Of a DNA stretch of 64,000 nucleotides, positions 53,056 to 64,000 are shown piece after piece. The stretch lies in assembly GCF_000346465.2 (NCBI RefSeq), contig NC_034014.1, forward strand, positions 1,478,854 through 1,542,853, given 5' to 3'. The position numbers were made by a program, and so were the translations under genes. The notes beneath the pieces were generated by a model. The model did not search any database, had not been told where the DNA came from, and saw only the letters and a program-made list of their open reading frames with translations. Source of the stretch: Prunus persica. Lineage: Eukaryota > Streptophyta > Magnoliopsida > Rosales > Rosaceae. Within the stretch, counting starts at the first letter, position 1. Every line of letters begins with the position of its first letter.

Positions 53056-53330
53056 TCCTGCTGTGTAATTTTGCCTCAGCCACCATCTGAGGGTTGGCTT
53101 GTGTTCATGGCCATTCCTGAAGACTGCAATTTTGGACTTCTTATGACAATTGTTTGCAGCGTGGACGGTCTTATTTTTTTATTTCTCTATGTAACAAGAT
53201 TTTGGGAATTTTGAGTATATGATTCGGTGTATGGTTTGCAATATTCAAAACCACTTGTTTAATCGAACCGGACCGGTGGTCTTATAAAAATTATATCTAT
53301 ATATATATATAATATAGTACAAAGAATTTA
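53056..53330 (-). pseudogene. LINE remnant, end of unit 2
   Basis: Copy of 39106-39350: GTGTAATTTTGCCTCAGCC through GGTTTGCAATATTCAAAACC and an (AT)n. It is cut exactly at the gypsy LTR. It is the last part of the unit whose gene is missing. Confidence 0.65.
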
Positions 53331-53334
53331 AAAG

Positions 53335-53720
53335 ATAAAAACTTTCTTTTGTCAGGCTTGGGCATGCCAACACGCAACTTATGCTCGACAAAATTTGAAA
53401 AACACACATGCCAACCACTCAAGCTCTTTTGTCTGTTTTGTCTCCATCAGTCCCAATAATTATCAAATAAACGTGAAGACAATATGACTAGTCATAAACC
53501 CTTTAACATATAAGCATAACACAGATGCACAACATATCAAATATTTAAATCCCTGCAAGCCTAGAAGATAACTACGTGACAACCTAGGCACTCAGAAAGA
53601 CCTCTCAATCTAGGCATCTCCTGTGCTAACAACAACTAGGATGATAACTGTGTGAACATTCATCAACATTTCAGATATAACACAAATAGTATGACTAGGC
53701 ATATAAATAAGAGAATTAGT
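53335..53720 (-). repeat. Unit boundary and decayed LTR, unit C
   Basis: Boundary sequence (53335-53450) and the old LTR fragment in reverse, with GACTAGTCATA at about 53487. It ends at 53712, where sequence matching the flank of the solo LTR in A begins. Confidence 0.7.
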
Positions 53721-53768
53721 TTGTTTGAAGGTTCTCAGAGATCAAGTGATCATTTTGAGTTTGTCTTT
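53715..53768. other. Empty site of the Sirevirus solo LTR found in unit A
   Basis: AGTTTGTTTGAAGGTTCTCA and the following 30 bp are the reverse complement of the joined flanks of 16785-18187, with one copy of CCTTC (GAAGG here). It shows the undisturbed ancestral state. Confidence 0.9.
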
Positions 53769-53880
53769 AGTTGATTTTTTGGTTGTTTGATTTGAATGTC
53801 CTTTGCTGTGTTCACCCTCTCTTAGAAATAGTTTTTTTTTATATTTTTTATTTTTTATTTTTTATTTATTTTAAATTTAG

Positions 53881-54315
53881 AGACAGAGAGAGAAATACTT
53901 TCTAAGGAACCAATGAAGAAGAGTTCGCCCATAAAGATGAGCAAGAGTTTCCACGAGAGAGAAATTTGTTTTGAGCAATTAACGCCAATTGATGGAGATA
54001 GGATAGAAAACATTAATGGAGAAGGGTGCAATTAGATTATCTTTCCAAAACCGGAGGTTAGGGCACAGGAGCAAAACCAGACTCTGAAAGGTAGTCCCAA
54101 TGGAATCTTTGGATTGCTTTTCTATACAGTAGTACAGAAAAAAGGAAAAAAAAAAGAAGGTCCCAACTTTTCTGTCTGTCCCCGTACCTTAGCTTTAAAG
54201 CTCGCTTGGCTTTAAAAAATAGAAAGCAAAAAAGAAATAAAAAGGCTTTTGAATTATTATTTTCACGTGTAGAAGTTACGTGCTCCCTCTATATAAACCC
54301 CATGCAATATAGCTG
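53881..54315 (+). promoter_or_regulatory. Orphan copy of the GH1 promoter, unit C
   Basis: Matches 34030-34463, with CACGTG at 54264-54269 and TATATAAA at 54290-54297. It stops in the 5' UTR at CAATATAGC and joins TGGGTAGGTGTAGAGC. No coding sequence follows. The pseudogene C start region is about 3.1 kb downstream in the same direction. It is the only copy in this unit with an intact core promoter. Confidence 0.75.
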
Positions 54316-56449
54316 GGTAGGTGTAGAGCAGGATAGCTGGGTGGTAGTATAGGGCTAAATCTTCTTTCTATTACTTGCACATGACTCAATTAAAAGTAAG
54401 TCAGGCTACTGGGAAGAGGACGTATTGAGAATTCATGCTATGCAACGAGAGCCCTAATTTAAGCACGATCGAAATTGGAGGACGAAAATGTGATTGAGAT
54501 ATTATTTAAGGACAATCGACTGAGCAGAAGTTGAGGTTTCACACGTGGACAAACGCGCTCTGATACTATACAGGAAGTTGAGGTTCACCCAAAACCAATT
54601 CACAAAAGAGAGAGTAGCTCAACTCTTCATAAGCCCTTACTAAGTTCATTAACTTTCCAATGTATAACATTTTCATCTTCACATTGTCATACTTTGGCCT
54701 TTAGAGATTGACACCTTATCCGAATTTTGATAAGGTATCTAAAAAGTAATCCCTCTTTCCTTTTTTATTTCAACAATAATAGTAAGCGAATAAATACTAT
54801 AGCCACTCTTACAGACCTAAAACATTAAATATTTGAAGCACATGTAACAACAGAGCGCAGCCACCTCTAACTTCTTAAGCAGTGCGTTCAACATCTTAGT
54901 CTTTGAGGAAAAAATTTAAAGATTGATGCAAATTTAACCCCCGCTCTAGGTCTTGGTGTTCGAAAACCATATAAAGAATCGGAACACACTCTCTTTCTCC
55001 CCCCTCTTTAGGTTTCAAGTCAAGCCAAGATGCAATAAAAGTTCTGTGAATGTGATCATAAAGCGGAATCCACCTTCTCTCTTTATTGGGCAGTAGGCGG
55101 GTGTGCGTGTCTGGCCGTCGGGTTTAAAGCTACTTTCTTTTCCACTTCTATTACTTTCAGATTAGACTCTCTTTTTTGGCCGCTTGCACATTATTCAATA
55201 GTGAAAGTAGTTCAAGTCACTTAACAGGTGAGAGGACGTGTTGAGAGTAAATATTATGCCACGTCCGTTTTTGAGTGCATTTTTCTGACCACCCTTAAGC
55301 CTCACCACCCCTTTCAAAGTTTGGCATATGTAAATGAGTTAATTTCAGTTTGGTATCCCGTAGTTGTACTTTTAAGGTATTTCGTAGTTGTATCCTATGG
55401 GAAACCAAACTGAAATTAACCCTATGTAAATTAAAGTAACCATAGTTAAAGGTTTGCAGGTAATATGTTTTTCATGCCACAATTATATGAGAGAAATTGA
55501 TGTATTCATTAAAAATGATTTCTTCTATCAAGTTTTTCTTTCCTTGCAACTTTTGTTTTTTGCAAATTTGAGTTAGGTTAGTTGGCCAAAGTAGTGTGCC
55601 CACATTATGGCACTCGAGATCGATTTCCTCCCCCTAGATTAGAGTGCCCATCTTGTTGCACCTGAGTTCGAACTATGCTGGTGGGAATTTTGAACTGGAG
55701 TGGAATGACATAATCACATGGTATAACAAAACAACGTAGAATAATGCCAAGACCATTCTCATAATCCTGAGAGTCAAATATAAGGACGACGTCGTATTTT
55801 AGTATATATGAAATCTTTATAGAAGGTGCACTATAACTAATGGCTGTTGGGCAAAGAACAAAAAAACATGGGTGTCGAATTCAGAAAAAAACTTAATACC
55901 TTGATGTATATATCCTTTTAGTCCACAATCTTAAATCTTTCTTTAGACCATTGCGTACTTGTGTTAATTTACAAGTTCATTTACAAAGATGATTACCAAT
56001 TTCCTCACACTTAGAAGAAGAATAATAATATATAACAATACTTGATTATTCCCTAAAGAATGTAACATCTAACCAGCAACTTCCCTTCTTCTTCTTCTTC
56101 TTCTTCTTCTTCCTTTATCATTATTTTCAACAATCTCTTCTTGACTAGGATCCAACTCGGCAAGTTACCTAATCAAGCTCCAAATCGAATTTCTTGTATT
56201 TTTTGATTCCTAAAATACCGCCAACAAAGCCATTATTGCATTTTGTATATTAATGTAGACCAATATAGAAACAATTTTTAATTGGATTGTAACTAATAAT
56301 GAGACACATTGAATTTGGAAAGATCTCCAAATAGATGTTGGAATTCATTCGGAATTTTTTTTAATTTAACAATAAATTCATATTTAACATACCTAATTGG
56401 TTTATTTAATATAAAAAAGTTTTTATTTATTTATTTATGAAGTATACGT
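54316..56449. repeat. Upstream block of gene C
   Basis: Copy of 31527-33650. No complete gene. Includes the foldback at 55338-55420 and a (CTT)n run at about 56088-56112 that sits over the ORF fragment on the minus strand. Continues after the MITE at 56870. Confidence 0.7.
55338..55420. repeat. Short foldback (MITE-like hairpin)
   Basis: Arms 55338-55359 and 55399-55420 are inverted over 22 bases with one mismatch (GTTAATTTCAGTTTGG / CCAAACTGAAATTAAC). Also present in units B (32545-32630) and 2 (41185-41270), more decayed; absent from A. Confidence 0.7.
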
Positions 56450-56869
56450 GAGTACACCCTATGATCTAAGTACACCCTAATATTTTAATTAAAATATAAA
56501 ATTAACTAAGTACACCCTATAAAACTACCAGAAATACCCATGATACACCATAATACTTGTAATATTATTTTATAGTTGATTTTCAGCTTAATTTTTTTAA
56601 TAGTGTTTATAAATCTTTGACTTTTCATATGGATTTATGCTTCTACTAAAACTGTTGACACTTTTTTAGCAATTCCAAATTCTTGCAATCTCCACATCTT
56701 TCGTTAAAAACACAATAGGACAAGCAATCTCTTGATTAGGATTGAATATGGTTAGTAGGGTGTACTTATTAAAATTATATTTGTTTCACAATTCCATATA
56801 TCCTTTTTGGTCATTTTATATTAGGGTAAATCAGTAATTCAATATATACTTTTATAGTCGGGTGTACTC
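56450..56869. mobile_element. Foldback element with GAGTACACCC ends
   Basis: Unit C only. GAGTACACCC at 56450-56459 and GGGTGTACTC at 56860-56869 are exact inverted repeats. Further AAGTACACCCTA and AGGGTGTACTTA phrases lie inside. Unit B reads through the same place with only a short AT sequence (about 33645). No ORF. A clear target duplication was not found, and about 30 bp (56870-56898) of extra sequence follows the right end. Confidence 0.6.
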
Positions 56870-57413
56870 AGTTAATTTTAAGGTTCGTTTAGCAGCACTC
56901 ATTATCTATTATATTATTATTTTATAAATATAATAGCGTACATACAATTTTATGTTAGAAAAATAACATACCTATTACTTCATTTTGCGAAAAATAATGT
57001 TTGGGGCTAAATTCCAATAACAACTTTTAATTGGATGGTATCTAGGAAATAGAAATTGTAGGGGCCTATATTAAACCAGTCATTTTATAATGGTTCTTGA
57101 TCATAATACGTTATGATATACTCAATTAGAACATGAGTATTTCAACTCAAAATTAATTGGCAACAAATGAGATTCACACTCTCAACAATCTTAGGTCTAT
57201 TTTGCATGGAAGATCAATTAACAATGAGAGAGAAATAGTTTCTTTTTTTACTTTTTTTTTTTTTTTTTGGAGAGAGAGAGAGAAATAGTTTCTATGGAAC
57301 CAATGAAGAAGAGTTTCCATGAGAGAGAAATTTGTTATGAGCAATTAACGCTAATTGATGGAGATAGGACAGAAAACATTAATGGAGAAGGGTGCAATTA
57401 GATTATCCACCCG
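56870..57413. repeat. Promoter-proximal block of gene C, core deleted
   Basis: Matches 33650-34190, including the poly-T/(GA)n tract (about 57250-57285), then stops at GCAATTAGATTATC. The next about 380 bp in B (34191-34569, with G-box, TATA box, ATG and signal peptide) is missing. A 10-bp filler CCACCCGTTG-type sequence sits at the joint, and the same phrase recurs about 35 bp downstream (57446). Confidence 0.8.
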
Positions 57414-60977
<3,564 letters not shown>

Positions 60978-61151
60978 ATCCCAAGGATGGATAAAGTACA
61001 ATGGCTCTTCCATAGTGGTTGTACGAGCTGTTTTTCGTGTTTTAACTTTTTGTTTGACTTTTTCTGAGTCGGAATAAGTTGCAACAACTCATTACGAGTT
61101 AGTTGTCTTTCCTTGTGAGGGTTTAGTTTTAATTTTACTCTATATTGTTTA
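60978..61151. other. 3' flank of pseudogene C, proximal part
   Basis: Matches 38067-38235 downstream of gene B, up to the TATTGTTTA target of the solo LTR. Confidence 0.65.
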
Positions 61152-63669
61152 TGTAATGACCCAAACCTAAAATGCATATATAATTAGTAATTTATTATGC
61201 GGAAAGACAATTTTGCTCTTTGACTAAATTATGAACCCAAAGTTGACTTTTTGACCGAAAAGGAATTTGACAAGTCCACATACGTCGTTGCGTAGAGCAC
61301 GCTGACACGAGTTCATAGACACGAAGTAAGCTTGAATCGGAGTTTTAACGAAGAAAATACGATTAAAATATCACGAGGGGCAAAATGGTAAATTGGAAAA
61401 TCAGATTTTATAAAACCTGTTTCTCTCTCTCTCTTCCCCATCAGTTTCTCTCTCCTCTCTCTCTCTCCCGCGCGCGAAGTCCGTCGCCCCTTCCCCTTCC
61501 GATCAGCCCAGCCACCACCACAGGCCATCCCGACCTACAACGCCGGTACAAACGGGACCGCCTCGCCCTCGCCGTCACGACCCGACCGTTCTCCGCCCAC
61601 TAGCCGACCGGAGTTGGCCCGAAAAAGGAGAAAACCAACGGTTTTCGGGCTAAACTTCGAACCCTTCGTTCTCCTTCAATTCTCCTCCAAATCTTTCGAG
61701 TAAGGTATGGATTCTCACCTATTTTTCGTGCTCTAGCTGATGGTTGGATAGGTTTTCATCAATTTTAGCCGTAGATTGCCCAGTTTGTGAATTAAAATTC
61801 GGCCGGTTTTCGGCCTTCGTGTTCGGCCACTTCCGGTCAGTTTTTGTGGTTGGTCCAAGAACAAAAGTGGTTCCAAATATGGTGTTATACCTAGGATAGG
61901 AGTTTGGAGCCTTGGTTTTGAGATTTTCCGGCGTTGTGTAATCGCTTTGGACACCCATCGCTGCCGGCGCGTGGGTGAGTGTGGTGCCGTGACACTGTGT
62001 TCTGATGCGATCCTTAGGTCGTCACGAGCGCATAGGAATTCGCGGATCTCAATTTGGATACCGTTTGAGCCTCGAATGGATTTTTCATATTGTGCGATTA
62101 TCGGGTTCAATACTGTTGAGCCGTTGGATCGTAATCAATGGTAGATATGTTATTCTAGATAATTTTAGAAACGTGTAGGATTCGACGGATTGTGAATCGG
62201 AGTCCCGGATACTCCGAAATCGCGAACCCTAGGGCTAGGGTTTAGAAATTATGCGATTACACGATCGTGATTAATCCGACCGTCCGATTGACACCAATAC
62301 CCTCAGGACATGTGTCCTAAATATATTGGACATTCTAGCGGCATCCGGATCATATTGTACCCGTGGGGTTCCGGATTGACTTTTTGGACTTTAGCGCTTT
62401 TTGAGTCCCAAGATACCGCTAAACTACCCCACGTGGAAGGAAAGCTGTTATGGGCATAGGGATCACTTTAAATTGACTCACGTACTTTTAGGAGCCGGGG
62501 ATAGGGTTTTTAATTTAATACTATCTTGTATTAATAGAATATTATAGTCATTGAATCAGGCACCCGGGCACCAGTTGACCCGCAGGAGGGACCTTCAAGA
62601 GGTCCAGCGAGCTCAGACTACCAGTGAGTGGACTCTTTGTTTTAATAAATGAATTTAAGCAGTTCAATTTCAGTTATCAGCTGTTTTATTCTGTTAAATA
62701 TTTTATGTTGCATGCTGCCGAGTGACATTTCCTTTAAAGAATATAGGAACAGATATTCTTGTTCATTATCAGATAAATGGCAGCAGAATTTTAAAGGTTA
62801 CAGAAACTTTATATTTTCTTAACTCACCTTGTACCCAGTTATTAAATGTTGCCTTCGGTTTATATTTCGTGCCTTCGGTTTAGTCAGCATGCTTGACAGT
62901 TGCCCCACGAGTTCGAACTCGTGTGGAGCGAGTAATGCGGATAAAGGTGGACTACGGTTCCCTGAATCCTGCGAGTTGCGGCTCGGACTGACTTCGTGTC
63001 ACTGAGACCTGCGAGTATGTGTCACCCATGGTGATGCAAGGAATTGACGGAAATAAGGATTTGACGGAAGTAAGGGTACACCTAGGTGATAGTTTAAACT
63101 GTTTTCAAATATATATAATTATCTACATGCATTGATTTCAGACATAAAGAAAATAAGCTAGTTTATATAACCGTTTTTACAGTGGGGTTAGTATGTTCAT
63201 ATGGTATTTTCTAAACTCTGTTTTTTGGGTCCACTCACCCTTTTTGTTGTTTTGCGCCCCCAGGCAGCAGACGTGCACAGGAATCCACCACCGGGCTACT
63301 TCCCATCTTCCGCGCCTTTCTTCTGATGTAGGATTTTGTTTTGTAAAAAGATTCACTCTTTTGTAAATTCTTAGTAATCGCTCTGATGTTTTGCCCTAGA
63401 CTGAGCTTTGAACTCTTGGCATGTGTATATATATGTATGCTGGCAGTTGGTTGTATATATATACTTGTTTTGACAGGTGAAAATGTTTTGGTATTGAGCC
63501 AGATACAAGGGAAACTCTGCCGGTTTTTCGGTAGAAGTCAACCTTGTTATTTTTCTCGTGTTTTGTATAGAAGGGCAAATAGGTCATTTGTGTCCGACAT
63601 TCGCCAGGTGTCGGACACGCACAGGGTCTGGTTCGGATTCCAAAGCAGAATTTCGATCGGGTCCTGTCA
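61152..63669 (+). mobile_element. 2.5-kb solo LTR, Ty3/gypsy-like
   Basis: Begins TGTAATGACC, ends TCCTGTCA, flanked by GTTTA on both sides (61147-61151, 63670-63674). Units A and B read through this place without it. Its base composition is much richer in CG than its surroundings (about 61460-62300). TGTAATGACC is a common start of long LTRs of plant gypsy chromovirus-type elements, so this is probably a solo LTR. The ORFs within it (up to 129 codons) show no retroelement domains. Direction is taken from the TG start phrase and is not certain. Confidence 0.85.
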
Positions 63670-64000
63670 GTTTATGTGCCTCGTTTATCCAAGTTTGTTG
63701 ACTTTATGCGGTCGAGGTGCTTTGGCCGGTTGTGGATATGGTTGGAGGGATATCTTATTGTCTAGATGTTGTTGATGTATCCTTCATGTGTTTGTATTAG
63801 TCCTTGTAATCAGTGCCCTTTACGACTAAATTATATATGTAATTTTTTCTAAATAAAAACGTTATAAATAAAAATAAAAACTAAAATAAATAAATGTTGA
63901 GCCTTGACTGAAATATTTGCTACTTATGGCATCTAGTTTGTCTTTTGAACTTAGAACAAAATACTAGTGTATAAATTCTTTATAAATCTGTTAAAAATTC
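63670..64000. other. 3' flank of pseudogene C, distal part
   Basis: Resumes the match to 38243-38580 (TGCCTCGTTTATCCAAGTTT, ATCTTATTGTCTAGATG). The window ends within it, before the LINE remnant expected next. Confidence 0.7.

Noticed and set aside
52245..53214. ORFs in the gypsy LTR and LINE remnant
   Set aside because: They are short, overlap on opposite strands and cross the LTR/unit border at 53055.
61313..62144. Several ORFs in the CG-rich part of the solo LTR
   Set aside because: Arg/Ser/Pro-rich composition from CG-rich sequence, mutually overlapping on both strands, no motif of a retroelement or plant protein.
63386..63775. 129-codon ORF near the right end as a host gene
   Set aside because: It crosses the end of the solo LTR and its target duplication into the 3' flank, has no recognisable domain, and cannot be conserved coding.

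Overview
Plant nuclear DNA, most probably from a Prunus species or close relative (Rosaceae). The evidence is 13-exon GT-AG genes for secreted GH1 beta-glucosidases of the amygdalin/prunasin hydrolase type, set among plant Ty1/copia and Ty3/gypsy retrotransposons, MITEs, a LINE remnant and GA/CT microsatellites. No bacterial-type genes, tRNAs, rRNAs or CRISPR arrays are seen.

Layout. 1-5393: a Copia element preceded by the tail of a near-identical copy that shares its LTR (tandem), with a broken gag-pol. 5394-8040: a diverged partial copy of the block that lies upstream of the glucosidase genes (with a MITE), then a decayed Sirevirus-like LTR. 8100-18940: repeat unit A on the minus strand, holding an intact GH1 gene (13868 to 10310), a LINE remnant downstream, a duplicated promoter without a gene upstream, and a solo LTR that itself contains a second solo LTR. 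19082-29666: a full-length Sirevirus-like Copia element with 1.3-kb LTRs, an ATCTC target-site duplication, damaged gag-pol and an intact extra ORF of the plant-transposon-domain type. 30513-39310: unit B, the inverted counterpart of A, with an intact GH1 gene on the plus strand (34510-38066). 39385-41905: the start of another unit whose gene is gone. 41911-53055: a minus-strand Ty3/gypsy (Tat-type) element with two RNase H domains, an antisense intron-containing ORF and premature stops. 53056-64000: unit C, with a third GH1 copy that has lost its promoter, start codon and one splice acceptor; a 2.5-kb solo LTR sits in its 3' flank.

The window is best read as an inverted and tandem array of one unit (upstream block, GH1 gene, LINE remnant, decayed LTR), repeatedly duplicated and then hit by retrotransposons. 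Genes A and B are divergent, nearly identical and apparently functional. They would make secreted or vacuolar enzymes cleaving the glucose of cyanogenic diglucosides or monoglucosides. C is a pseudogene, and at least one further gene copy has been deleted. Three insertions can be polarised because the matching empty site is present in another copy.
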